Assembly (NCBI GenBank): GCA_021783475.1
Contig: JAJXTU010000004.1
Span: 12,501-52,311 of the forward strand
Origin: a bacterium
Lineage (GTDB): Bacteria > Thermodesulfobiota > Thermodesulfobiia > Thermodesulfobiales > Thermodesulfobiaceae
DNA length: 39,811 nt
Reading direction: 5' to 3'
Shown: piece by piece, positions 24,649-32,455 of the stretch
Numbering within the stretch: position 1 is the first letter of the stretch
Layout: every line of letters starts with the position of its first letter
The notes under the pieces: model-generated
Databases searched by the model: none
What the model saw: the letters and a program-made list of their open reading frames with translations, nothing else
What the model was told of the DNA's origin: nothing
Made by a program: the position numbers and the translations under genes

Positions 24649-25488
24649 TTAAGACTCTATTATTATATTATCTATCAGACGAACTTTGCCAATCCAGCCA
24701 GCCACAAGAACAGCTACCGGCGGCTTAATATCTGATTTTTCATTAAGATTTTCTATGTCTACTGCTTGAAGATAATCTAATTTTATGCCCTTATCCTGAA
24801 GCCTTTTTTTTGCTTCTTCTATGGCTCCTATTTCAAACGAGCCAGATTCGATTTTCTCTTTTATCCAAAAAAGCTCTTTGCTAAGATTTAGAGCTAACTC
24901 TCTATCCTCAGTAGACAGATATGAATTCCTTGAACTTAAAGCTAAGTTATCAGTATCTCTTACAATAGGAGATGGAACAATTTTTACTGGAAAGTCCAAA
25001 TCCCTTACCATCTTTCTCAAAATCACCATTTGCTGAAAGTCCTTTTCACCAAAATGGGCAAAATCAGGCTGTACTATATTAAAGAGCTTGCTAACGACTG
25101 TGCAGACGCCTTTAAAGTGGCCCGGTCTAAATAAGCCGCACAGCTTATCCTGGAGCTCTCTTACCTCCACAAAACAAGATTGTCCCTCAGGATACATTTC
25201 TTCTGGGCTAGGACAAAAAACAGCGTCAACTCCTTCTCTATCGAGCAATCTGAGATCTGAGCCCAAATCTCTTGGATACCTGTCTAAATCCTCATTTGGG
25301 CCAAATTGTATTGGGTTGACGAATATCGATACCACCACAATTCCAGACATCCCCCTTGCCCTTCTGACAAGAGACATGTGACCCTCATGCAAAAATCCCA
25401 TTGTCGGAACAAGGGAAATTGTCTTACCAGCTGACCTTTTCGCTTCCAAAAACTTTCTCAGAGATTTCTTATCGAAAAAAACTCTCAC
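24649..25488 (-). CDS. panC: Pantothenate synthetase (pantoate-beta-alanine ligase)
   Basis: A 279-residue enzyme of the nucleotidyltransferase superfamily that joins pantoate and beta-alanine with ATP to form pantothenate, the CoA precursor. The HIGH-type motif is PTMGFLHEGH (28-37), followed by FVNPIQFGPNEDLDRYPRD and a later FHFGEKDFQQ-type stretch (here HFGEKDFQQM). The KMSKS-like region contains LALSSRN. It starts at GTG 25488, sharing one base with the sufB stop (TAGTG). Its place between sufB and csaB is unrelated to their functions. Confidence 0.95.
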   Translation of the reverse strand: MRVFFDKKSLRKFLEAKRSAGKTISLVPTMGFLHEGHMSLVRRARGMSGIVVVSIFVNPIQFGPNEDLDRYPRDLGSDLRLLDREGVDAVFCPSPEEMYPEGQSCFVEVRELQDKLCGLFRPGHFKGVCTVVSKLFNIVQPDFAHFGEKDFQQMVILRKMVRDLDFPVKIVPSPIVRDTDNLALSSRNSYLSTEDRELALNLSKELFWIKEKIESGSFEIGAIEEAKKRLQDKGIKLDYLQAVDIENLNEKSDIKPPVAVLVAGWIGKVRLIDNIIIES

Positions 25489-26738
25489 TACAGGGCGTCC
25501 TTTGCTGTAGCGTTTATAATATCTTTTATTTTATTATCTATAAATTTAGGAATGTATGGAATATTTAAGTTCAAAAAGCCTGTGGTAATCAAAGAAACAG
25601 CATCGTCTTTATTGATCCCCCTGCTCATCAGATACTCCACCTGCTCTTGAGAAATTGGACCAATGGATGCCTCATGAGAAAGGTGTGCCCTTACAGAGCC
25701 TTCTGATACCAGAGCAGGAATTGCATACATCGTAGCCTCTTTTGAAAAGACTATGCCTCTGCAGTCAAGATGAGCCATACATGCTTCCTTTGTCTTTGCA
25801 ATCATATCTCCTCTTGAATATATTACGCTCTGATCTGCTGCTATAGTCCTCGCAATCGACTCAGCGCGAGTGTTTGGAGCTTCAAGATACATCTTCGAAC
25901 CGAGATCTATATAAGAATCTTTTAGTCCATATATTACATTGTTAAATTGAGCAGCAGCATTTTTGCCAGTAAGGTAGACATTTGGCGCCGATTGAATTGA
26001 TTTTACGGGCTTCATAAGGATATAATTGTTAACAAATTTTGCATCCTCTTCAAGGTGAATGCTCGTCCTTGGCCTTACGTCAAAATTATCTGCCCAGTTG
26101 TGAATCATTGTAAAGGTTAGACTACCACCCTTTTTCACATAGAATTCACTAATGCCCAGATGAATGCCTTCAGCATCGTTCTTTGAAAGAGAGCACCCTG
26201 TAATAACGTTAAGCGAGGCACCCTCTTCGACGATGATGATATTGTGGACGTTTTGGCTTATGTTGTTCTCATCCACGAGCAAACACGCTTGCAAAGGGTA
26301 CTCTACATGCTGATTTGGAAAAACCCTCATAAAATATCCGTGCGAGGGATTAAGTGCAACTGCTGCAGTATATTTGTCCTGATCGGGCTTAACTATCCTC
26401 CAAAAATAATCCTCAATAAAATCAAATTTTTCTACCGCGTCATCTGTGCTCATTATTTGGAGCTGGTCTTTATACTTTTCATTGAGACTCTCATATATTA
26501 CGCTATGATTTAGCTGAACAAATGAGCCACTTCTTACATCTTCTTTTATATCCATACCGCTCATAATAGCGGCTTCCATAGTTTGGGCCTTTAAAGATGA
26601 CAGGTTCTCAACTCTATCTCTTTGGGCAAGTTCCTTAAACCTTTCAAGATCAACGTCAGGACCTAATAGAGCCTTTTTATCCTTTGCAGCAGCAGCTAAA
26701 GATTTTATTTCAGAAAGCCTATTTTCACTTATTGGCAT
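25488..26738 (-). CDS. sufB: SufB-like Fe-S cluster scaffold (SmsB/SufB)
   Basis: A 416-residue SufB/SufD-family scaffold. Near the C-terminus lie C326 in HLDC and the HEA motif H355-E356; these correspond by position to the SufB Cys and Glu that bind the nascent cluster. No sufD, sufS or sufU lies nearby, so with sufC it fits the two-gene SMS system of anaerobes and archaea. The open frame begins at GTG 26747, but the ribosome site GGGGTG would overlap that codon. ATG 26738 has about 8 bases spacing and gives MPISENRLSEI, so I prefer it. Its start overlaps the sufC gene by 10 bases. Confidence 0.88.
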   Translation of the reverse strand: MPISENRLSEIKSLAAAAKDKKALLGPDVDLERFKELAQRDRVENLSSLKAQTMEAAIMSGMDIKEDVRSGSFVQLNHSVIYESLNEKYKDQLQIMSTDDAVEKFDFIEDYFWRIVKPDQDKYTAAVALNPSHGYFMRVFPNQHVEYPLQACLLVDENNISQNVHNIIIVEEGASLNVITGCSLSKNDAEGIHLGISEFYVKKGGSLTFTMIHNWADNFDVRPRTSIHLEEDAKFVNNYILMKPVKSIQSAPNVYLTGKNAAAQFNNVIYGLKDSYIDLGSKMYLEAPNTRAESIARTIAADQSVIYSRGDMIAKTKEACMAHLDCRGIVFSKEATMYAIPALVSEGSVRAHLSHEASIGPISQEQVEYLMSRGINKDDAVSLITTGFLNLNIPYIPKFIDNKIKDIINATAKDAL

Positions 26739-27469
26739 ACCTGACACCCCTTATAACCATTTCGCTTTATTTCATTTAGCATATCTCTTGGATTACCGCT
26801 ACATATCACCCTGCCGTTTATGAAAATATAACCCTTGTCAGCATTAACAAAATCAAGAATATAACCCGTATGGGTTATTATCAATGCGCCCCTTTTGGGG
26901 CTTCTCACCTTATCTTTGCCTAGCAAATGATTGATGGCATGTCCTACAAGAGCAATATTCTCCATATCCACGCCCGATTCGGGCTCATCTATAAGCACAA
27001 ATTCAGGCTTTTGCAACATAAGCTGCAATATCTCAGATCTTTTCATCTCTCCGCCAGAAAATCCATCATTAATTGATCTCTTTATATGTTCTTTAATCTT
27101 AAGATTTTCCAAAATAACTTCAACTTCTTCTTCAGAGATGCCATTGTTCTTGCTTAACAAATTAATCAATCTTTCCAGGCTTACGCCTCCGACTGTAGGC
27201 GGTCTCTGGAACGATAGACCAATGCCCATTTTGGACCTTTCATATATGTCCTTGTCCGTAACGTCTTCACCTTTAAAAAATATCTTGCCCTGATCGACTT
27301 TATATTTTGGAAAACCCATCAAAGACATCATAAAGGAGGTTTTTCCAGCTCCATTCGGCCCAAAAAGAACGTTTACATCTCCATATCCCATAGAGAAGTC
27401 TACTCCCTTGAGAACTTGCTTGCCCTCTACAGATACCCATAAATCTACTACCTGCAGCATCTCTTGCAT
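26729..27469 (-). CDS. sufC: Fe-S assembly ATPase SufC (SmsC)
   Basis: A 246-residue ABC-type ATPase. Walker A is GPNGAGKTS (37-45), the signature is FSGGEMKRSEI and Walker B is FVLIDEPESGVD, with the switch His in ITHTGY. Such conservation marks SufC proteins. It is the energy module of the SufBC scaffold. The C-terminal end carries two cysteines, C242 and C245, in GCQVCQ. Ribosome site AAGGAG lies 8 bases before ATG 27469, and a promoter is visible upstream. It is the first gene of a six-gene operon. Confidence 0.93.
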   Translation of the reverse strand: MQEMLQVVDLWVSVEGKQVLKGVDFSMGYGDVNVLFGPNGAGKTSFMMSLMGFPKYKVDQGKIFFKGEDVTDKDIYERSKMGIGLSFQRPPTVGGVSLERLINLLSKNNGISEEEVEVILENLKIKEHIKRSINDGFSGGEMKRSEILQLMLQKPEFVLIDEPESGVDMENIALVGHAINHLLGKDKVRSPKRGALIITHTGYILDFVNADKGYIFINGRVICSGNPRDMLNEIKRNGYKGCQVCQ

Positions 27470-27504
27470 ATCGCTACTCCTTAGGAAAAATTTTTATACG
27501 TCTA

Positions 27505-27534
27505 ATTCTAACATAGAAAAATAGTAAAATTCAA
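27505..27534 (-). promoter_or_regulatory. Promoter of the sufCB operon
   Basis: On the minus strand TTGAAT (27534-27529) and TAGAAT (27510-27505) are 18 bases apart, about 40 bases before the sufC ATG. The boxes are near consensus but the gap to a second promoter on the other strand is short. Confidence 0.5.
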
Positions 27535-27562
27535 AGAAAATATTTAGTTCAAGAGCAGTGTA

Positions 27563-27579
27563 AAATTGTCTGACAATTT
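27563..27579. promoter_or_regulatory. GntR/FadR-like operator upstream of the nifV-like gene
   Basis: A perfect palindrome with 8-base arms AAATTGTC and GACAATTT around one T. Its core TTGTCTGACAA fits the TNGTNNNACNA pattern of the FadR/PdhR subfamily of GntR regulators. It lies 7 bases upstream of the -35 box at 27587. The same layout occurs before the macro-domain operon (2596-2610). No regulator of this family is encoded in the window. Confidence 0.45.
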
Positions 27580-27586
27580 ATAAAAT

Positions 27587-27615
27587 TTTACAAAAATATT
27601 TAGTTACATTAAAAT
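27587..27615 (+). promoter_or_regulatory. Promoter of the nifV-like gene
   Basis: TTTACA (27587-27592) and TAAAAT (27610-27615) are 17 bases apart; the ribosome site at 27632 follows within 20 bases. The operator palindrome at 27563-27579 lies just upstream. Confidence 0.55.
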
Positions 27616-27645
27616 TTTATAAGAAATATTCAGGAGGTGATAGGT

Positions 27646-28818
27646 TTGTATCCAACTCTTAAAGACTTTGCTGACAAGATTTTTATTGTCGACACAACGC
27701 TCAGAGATGGCGAACAAACGGCTGGAGTTGTTTTTGCAAACCAGGAAAAGATCCACATTGCAAAACTCTTAGACGAAGTAGGTGTTAATCAGATCGAAGC
27801 AGGAATACCTGCCATGGGAGGCGGAGAAAAAGAAGCTATCAGATCGATAGTAAACTTAGGGCTGAAAGCCTCGATAATGGCATGGAACAGAGCAGTAATT
27901 GAAGACGTAAAAAATTCAATTGACTGCGGAGTTGATGCTGTAGCAATATCTATATCCACGTCCGACATACACATTAAACACAAATTAAAAACATCAAGAG
28001 AAGACGTGCTTGATTCAATGTGTAAAACAGTTGAATTTGCAAAATCAAAGGGGCTTTATGTCTCAGCAAACGCAGAAGACGCATCTAGATCTGACATGGA
28101 TTTTTTGATCAAATTCGCTGAAAAAGCAAAGCAATCTGGAGCAGATAGGCTTAGATTCTGTGACACATTAGGGATTCTTGATCCCTTTGAAACCTTCGCA
28201 AAAATTAAGACTATATGCGATAGCACGGGAATTGATATAGAAATGCACACACACAATGATTTTGGTATGGCAACCGCCAACGCACTTGCAGGCGTAAGAG
28301 GTGGTGCAAAATATGTAGGAGTTACGGTAAATGGCCTTGGAGAGAGAGCTGGAAACGCTGCCCTGGAAGAGGTAGTAATGGCTCTTAAAATAATACACAA
28401 CCTTGATCTTGGATTCAAAACAAAGAAGTTTATTGAAATATGCGAATATGTAGCCAACGCTTCATCAAGGCAGATTCCAATATGGAAAACGATTGTCGGT
28501 GCTAACATATTTGCACATGAATCTGGAATACATGCCGATGGAGTGTTAAAGAATCCGACAACTTATGAGGCGTTTTCACCTGATGAAGTAGGTCTGGTTA
28601 GGCAAATCATCATAGGAAAGCATTCTGGAAGCGCAGCAGTAAAAAATAAATTTCATCAATTTGGCATAGAGTTGAGCAAAGAAGAGACAAAAATGATATT
28701 GGAAAGCGTTAGAAATCTCTCAATTCAGCTAAAAAGGCCCTTGTTTGACAAAGAGCTTATGTATATTTACAACGATGTCCAAAAGGATATAAACAAAGAA
28801 TCTAACTTAGCTGTCTAA
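27646..28818 (+). CDS. nifV: Homocitrate synthase, NifV-like
   Basis: A 390-residue enzyme of the isopropylmalate/homocitrate synthase group. DTTLRDGEQ (16-24) supplies the metal-binding Asp, the HTH motif is H201-T-H203, and NGLGERAGNAALEEV (229-243) is the stretch most typical of NifV homocitrate synthases. It would condense acetyl-CoA with 2-oxoglutarate to homocitrate, used in the FeMo cofactor of nitrogenase or in the lysine and 2-oxoadipate pathways. 2-isopropylmalate and citramalate synthases are close relatives, and no nif genes lie nearby, so function is likely but not certain. TTG 27646 is chosen, 8 bases after AGGAGG; the GTG 27637 overlaps that site. Confidence 0.82.
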   Translation: MYPTLKDFADKIFIVDTTLRDGEQTAGVVFANQEKIHIAKLLDEVGVNQIEAGIPAMGGGEKEAIRSIVNLGLKASIMAWNRAVIEDVKNSIDCGVDAVAISISTSDIHIKHKLKTSREDVLDSMCKTVEFAKSKGLYVSANAEDASRSDMDFLIKFAEKAKQSGADRLRFCDTLGILDPFETFAKIKTICDSTGIDIEMHTHNDFGMATANALAGVRGGAKYVGVTVNGLGERAGNAALEEVVMALKIIHNLDLGFKTKKFIEICEYVANASSRQIPIWKTIVGANIFAHESGIHADGVLKNPTTYEAFSPDEVGLVRQIIIGKHSGSAAVKNKFHQFGIELSKEETKMILESVRNLSIQLKRPLFDKELMYIYNDVQKDINKESNLAV

Positions 28819-28830
28819 TATTAATATCGC

Positions 28831-28851
28831 GGCCAGGTTAAATGCCTGGCC
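28831..28851. terminator. Shared terminator-like hairpin between nifV-like and epimerase genes
   Basis: A 7-base GGCCAGG/CCTGGCC stem with a 7-base loop, GC-rich in an AT-rich region. It covers the stop codon of the epimerase gene and lies 12 bases after the nifV-like stop. It has no long T run on either side, so termination may be weak. Confidence 0.55.
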
Positions 28852-29800
28852 TATTCTTTAGAAACCAGCTTACCGTCATATCGATACCGCTCTTCAAATC
28901 TGTTTTTGGCTCCCATTTAAGGTTTTTCTTGGCACTATTATAATCCAACAAACTCCTTCTAAGATCTCCCAATCTTGCGTCAGCATAATTTGGAATGGTT
29001 GCATCATCAGGTATCGACAAACCATATTTTTTTGCGCTCTCTAAAATTAGTAAGAATATATCTTTAGTCTTGGTCGCCATGCCCGTCGAAATGTTAAATA
29101 TACCACTCTCATCTGACATAAGGGCAAGATCGTTTGCCCTTACAACATCTTCAACAAACACATAATCTCTTATCATTCCGTCATTGTCTTCAGGAAATAC
29201 GTTTATGGTAGACTTCTTGCCATTAACTATATTTTCCATAAATATAGATACTACGCCTGCCTCACCGTGCGGCACCTGTCTTGGGCCATATACGTTTGAA
29301 TATCTCAAAATCACATATTTAAACCCCGAACTTAAAGCCAAAAGTTTTATATAGTTCTCAGAAGTTAACTTCGATAGGGCATATGGAGAAACCAAACAAG
29401 GCTCTGTGTCTTCTGTAGCGATATCTTTTATTTCACCATATATAGCGCCGCCAGTCGATGCAAATAAGAATTTTGCTTTCAGTTTTGAAGCGCATTCGAG
29501 CATTTTTATCGTGCCAAGTATGTTCATTTTTGCATCTGCGTATGGGTGGGTTACCGAATAGGGCACCGATATCTGAGCTGCCTGATGACAGATTGCATCA
29601 GGAGAGAATTCCAATATCCTATCAGATGTGCTGTCAGAACATATATCCCCCTGAAAGAACGAGCTCTTTGGGTTTACATTTGCAATATTGCCAGACGATA
29701 AATCATCAATTGATAGAACGTCGTGACCCTTCTCTATCCAATAGTCTACGATGGTTGATCCGATAAAGCCAGCTGCCCCAGTAACCGCAATCTTTGCCAA
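28838..29800 (-). CDS. NAD-dependent epimerase/dehydratase, GalE-like
   Basis: A 320-residue extended short-chain dehydrogenase. The Rossmann loop is TGAAGFIGS (7-15); the catalytic triad is the STGG Ser/Thr (115-116), Y140 and K144 in SPYALSK. ILRYSNVYGPRQVPHGEAG matches UDP-glucose/UDP-N-acetylglucosamine 4-epimerases. It would supply UDP-galactose or related sugars for surface glycans. It starts at TTG 29800, with AGGAGG 5 bases upstream. It is transcribed alone: a strong terminator separates it from the preceding cstA gene. Confidence 0.87.
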   Translation of the reverse strand: MAKIAVTGAAGFIGSTIVDYWIEKGHDVLSIDDLSSGNIANVNPKSSFFQGDICSDSTSDRILEFSPDAICHQAAQISVPYSVTHPYADAKMNILGTIKMLECASKLKAKFLFASTGGAIYGEIKDIATEDTEPCLVSPYALSKLTSENYIKLLALSSGFKYVILRYSNVYGPRQVPHGEAGVVSIFMENIVNGKKSTINVFPEDNDGMIRDYVFVEDVVRANDLALMSDESGIFNISTGMATKTKDIFLLILESAKKYGLSIPDDATIPNYADARLGDLRRSLLDYNSAKKNLKWEPKTDLKSGIDMTVSWFLKNRPGI

Positions 29801-29849
29801 ATTTACCTCCTGAATTATTAACCTAAGTTAAACATATTTAATTATATTG

Positions 29850-29898
29850 TATAACAAAAAAAGTAGGGACAAAAATCGTCCCTACTTTTTTTGTTATA
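29850..29898. terminator. Perfect 21-base inverted repeat, strong bidirectional terminator
   Basis: Arms at 29850-29870 and 29878-29898 are perfectly complementary over 21 bases around a 7-base loop AAAAATC. The core stem GTAGGGAC/GTCCCTAC is GC-rich, and each arm then has an A7 or T7 tract, so either strand gives a hairpin with U-run. It terminates cstA (its stop is at 29913) on the minus strand. Confidence 0.92.
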
Positions 29899-29912
29899 AA
29901 TTTTGGAAAATT

Positions 29913-31793
29913 TTAAATATTTGTTCCCTTTGCTTCCTTACCAGACAAGAGATTTGACCAAATTCTTATAGAATCTAACACTAACCAAATGCCCATAGCA
30001 AGGAGCAACAATGAAAGAAATGCGTTTATTCCCATAGCGAAGTTGCCCTTCATTGCAAGAGGCATATAAATATGGCTAAAGTTCAGCCAACAGGCATAAA
30101 ATGTGACAATTGCCATAAAAACAGCAGGTAAAAATGTGACCATAGCGTAAGAGAGCTTGCCAGTTCTCCTTAGAATTTCAGTGGTAGATATTATAAGGGC
30201 AAAGGTCGCAAGGAGTTGGTTGGTAGCTCCAAAGATAGGCCAGATAGTAGATACATTGCCCGAATAAAGCAAATATCCCCAAAAGAACGACATAAGAAAT
30301 CCTGTGGAAATAATGCCAAAGTTCCAGTGCATATCTTTAAATTGAGGTATAAAATACCCAAAGAACTCCTGCAAAAGATACCTGCCGACTCTTGTTCCAG
30401 CATCAATAGCAGACAAAATAAACATAGCTTCAAACATAATTATAAAGTGATACCAATAGGCCATCATGCCAGAAAGAAATGGTACCTGTTCAGTTATATA
30501 GGCTACACCAGCAGCAAGAGAAACTGCTCCGCCAGGCCTTCCTGCAAGATTTTCGTGAACCATTGCAGACAATATAGGAACCTGATTTGCAATCATGCCC
30601 AATTTTTCAAATACTGCAGGAGGAGTATTAATTGCAAAATAATCTCCTTGAGGCAGTACACAAGCGGCTATAAGGGCAAGAACGCCTACAAAGCTTTCTA
30701 ATATCATCGCTCCATAGCCTATAAATCTCGCGTCACTCTCACAGCTTATCATTTTTGGCGTGGTACCTGATCCAACTAGTGCATGAAAACCAGATATGGC
30801 ACCGCAGGCAATTGTTATAAACAAATATGGGAAAAGTGGGCCAGGAATAATCGGGCCGCCGCCTGCATCAAATTTAGTAAAGGCTGGCATTTGAAGATTG
30901 GGATGAACTATAAAAACACATATTGCAATAGCTACAGCTACGCCTATCTTCATATATGAAGATAAATAGTCTCTGGGGAGAAGGAGCATCCAAACTGGCA
31001 GGACAGATGCTATAAAGGCATAGGTAGGCAAAATAATCTTTACAGTATTCTCATCAAAGGTCAGCATCCTCCCAAGTTCTGATTGTGGCGGAACCAAGCC
31101 ACCAACCCAGGTAACGACAAACAAAAGAACCACACCTATAAGACTAGCCTCCAAAATTTTACCAGGACGAAATACATACATCCAAAAGGCCATTATAAAA
31201 GCTATCGGTATGGTAAGACCGACGGTTATAATACCCCATGGGGAGTTCTTAAGAGCATTTACCACAGCTATAGAAAGTCCAGCCATGGCAAGAACAAGAA
31301 TTAAGAATGTAGCAAGAGACAAAACTTTGCCTGTTGGGCCAGAAATCTCTCTTCTTGCTATATCTGCTAAGGAGCAAGCTCCTCTCCTGGTAGATGCTAC
31401 AAGAACCACAAAGTCATGTACTGCCCCAGCAAGCGCCGCGCCAATAACCAGCCAAAGGAGCCCTGGCATAAAACCAAACTGTGCAGCAAGTACAGGACCT
31501 ATAAGAGGACCGGCTCCAGCAATAGCTGCGAACTGGTGGCCAAATAAAACATATTTATTAGTAGGAACGAAGTCTCTCCCGTCATTGATCTTACATGCAG
31601 GAGTTTCGGCACCAGAATCCAAACACATCACCTTTGCAGCAAGAAAGGCACTATAATAGCGATATCCAATAGCCCAAACAGCAAAACCGAAGATTAAAAG
31701 CATTACAGCGCTTGGTACGCTTAAAACAGAAAGCAAAGCTAAGACAGCAACGATTAGAAGTAGAATGATCACAAAAATAGATGTAGCCTTCAT
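29913..31793 (-). CDS. cstA: CstA family carbon-starvation / peptide or pyruvate permease
   Basis: A 626-residue integral membrane protein with about 16 membrane spans. Typical CstA features are FVPTNKYVLFGHQFAAIAGAGPLIGP near 75-100 (read in part), AGAVHDF and GSGTTPK, with STTEI near the C-terminus. CstA takes up small peptides and, in E. coli, pyruvate under carbon starvation. Its abundance in sulfate reducers and fermenters would fit a scavenging lifestyle. ATG 31793 follows AAGGGGG. Upstream there is a 10-codon leader ORF that ends on its start codon and an extended -10 promoter. Confidence 0.94.
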   Translation of the reverse strand: MKATSIFVIILLLIVAVLALLSVLSVPSAVMLLIFGFAVWAIGYRYYSAFLAAKVMCLDSGAETPACKINDGRDFVPTNKYVLFGHQFAAIAGAGPLIGPVLAAQFGFMPGLLWLVIGAALAGAVHDFVVLVASTRRGACSLADIARREISGPTGKVLSLATFLILVLAMAGLSIAVVNALKNSPWGIITVGLTIPIAFIMAFWMYVFRPGKILEASLIGVVLLFVVTWVGGLVPPQSELGRMLTFDENTVKIILPTYAFIASVLPVWMLLLPRDYLSSYMKIGVAVAIAICVFIVHPNLQMPAFTKFDAGGGPIIPGPLFPYLFITIACGAISGFHALVGSGTTPKMISCESDARFIGYGAMILESFVGVLALIAACVLPQGDYFAINTPPAVFEKLGMIANQVPILSAMVHENLAGRPGGAVSLAAGVAYITEQVPFLSGMMAYWYHFIIMFEAMFILSAIDAGTRVGRYLLQEFFGYFIPQFKDMHWNFGIISTGFLMSFFWGYLLYSGNVSTIWPIFGATNQLLATFALIISTTEILRRTGKLSYAMVTFLPAVFMAIVTFYACWLNFSHIYMPLAMKGNFAMGINAFLSLLLLAMGIWLVLDSIRIWSNLLSGKEAKGTNI

Positions 31794-31822
31794 TTCTCAA
31801 ACCCCCTTAAAAAATTTGTCAA
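31790..31822 (-). CDS. Possible 10-codon leader peptide overlapping the cstA start
   Basis: TTG 31822 lies 8 bases after AAGGAGG and opens a frame of ten codons (MTNFLRGFEK) whose TGA overlaps the cstA start as ATGA. The ribosome site is stronger than that of cstA. Such an arrangement often couples or limits translation of the gene behind it. It may equally be chance in a short leader. Confidence 0.35.
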   Translation of the reverse strand: MTNFLRGFEK

Positions 31823-31870
31823 AACTGCTCCCTCCTTATTCCTCAAGATTTAATAAAAATATACAAATTT

Positions 31871-31879
31871 ATTATACCA
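31871..31879 (-). promoter_or_regulatory. Extended -10 promoter of cstA
   Basis: TGGTATAAT on the minus strand is the TGn-TATAAT extended -10 form, about 78 bases before the cstA ATG. No good -35 is present, which extended -10 promoters can tolerate. It lies 16 bases after the stop of the upstream gene. Confidence 0.6.
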
Positions 31880-31894
31880 CATAGTTATTAGCAT

Positions 31895-32407
31895 TTATTG
31901 AGTTAAACCATAAGAAAGTATTATAAAACCAACCTTTTCATTAATATTCATAACGGGGGACACTACAAAAAAAATACCTTTTTCATTCAGAACAGTTATT
32001 TTTTGGAAGCTTGAAAATTGTTCAGGATAAAACCTTGAGAAGTCAGAGCCTTCATATTTTTTATTAGTAGATATCTGAATTGTATTGCCGCTCACAAAGC
32101 TAATTTCTTTAAAACCTTTATTTTTAACAATTTGATTAAAGCACTCTTCCACTTGATAAGCTCTATTTGACTGGATGCTATCCCTAACAAAAAAGGTTAA
32201 TGGTATTGAGATATCTGTCAAAAAGTCTTTGCTATCGTTAGCAAACTTTTCACCTAAATCTTTTTTCACATTTTCAATGTTTTTTTGGCAGTTTCTATCA
32301 TAAGTTTCCTTAGCAGAATTGATTGCAAATATCCAGTATACATTTGATACGATCAGACAAACAAGCAAGATAAAAATGAAGTAAACGTACCACTTAAATT
32401 TTTTCAT
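31895..32407 (-). CDS. Membrane-anchored extracytoplasmic sensor-like domain, 170 aa
   Basis: A 170-residue protein with a single N-terminal membrane span (about 8-30) and a mixed alpha/beta extracytoplasmic domain. The shape resembles the input domain of a chemoreceptor or histidine kinase, but there is no kinase, HAMP, GGDEF or methyl-accepting domain after it; it ends near GFIILSYGL. I cannot name its ligand or family. ATG 32407 is preferred to the ATG pair at 32422/32419 because GGAGGGG ends just before it. It lies after the 23S/tRNA methyltransferase gene and before cstA. It may act as a stand-alone sensor or binding subunit. Confidence 0.6.
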   Translation of the reverse strand: MKKFKWYVYFIFILLVCLIVSNVYWIFAINSAKETYDRNCQKNIENVKKDLGEKFANDSKDFLTDISIPLTFFVRDSIQSNRAYQVEECFNQIVKNKGFKEISFVSGNTIQISTNKKYEGSDFSRFYPEQFSSFQKITVLNEKGIFFVVSPVMNINEKVGFIILSYGLTQ

Positions 32408-32455
32408 ATTCCCCTCCATCAAAATTATTTATGCAGCGTGTAACTTTAGCGATTT

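Noticed and set aside
30216-31656. Antisense frames of 148 and 161 residues over cstA
   Set aside because: Shadows of a clearly conserved membrane protein gene; low-complexity, no ribosome sites.
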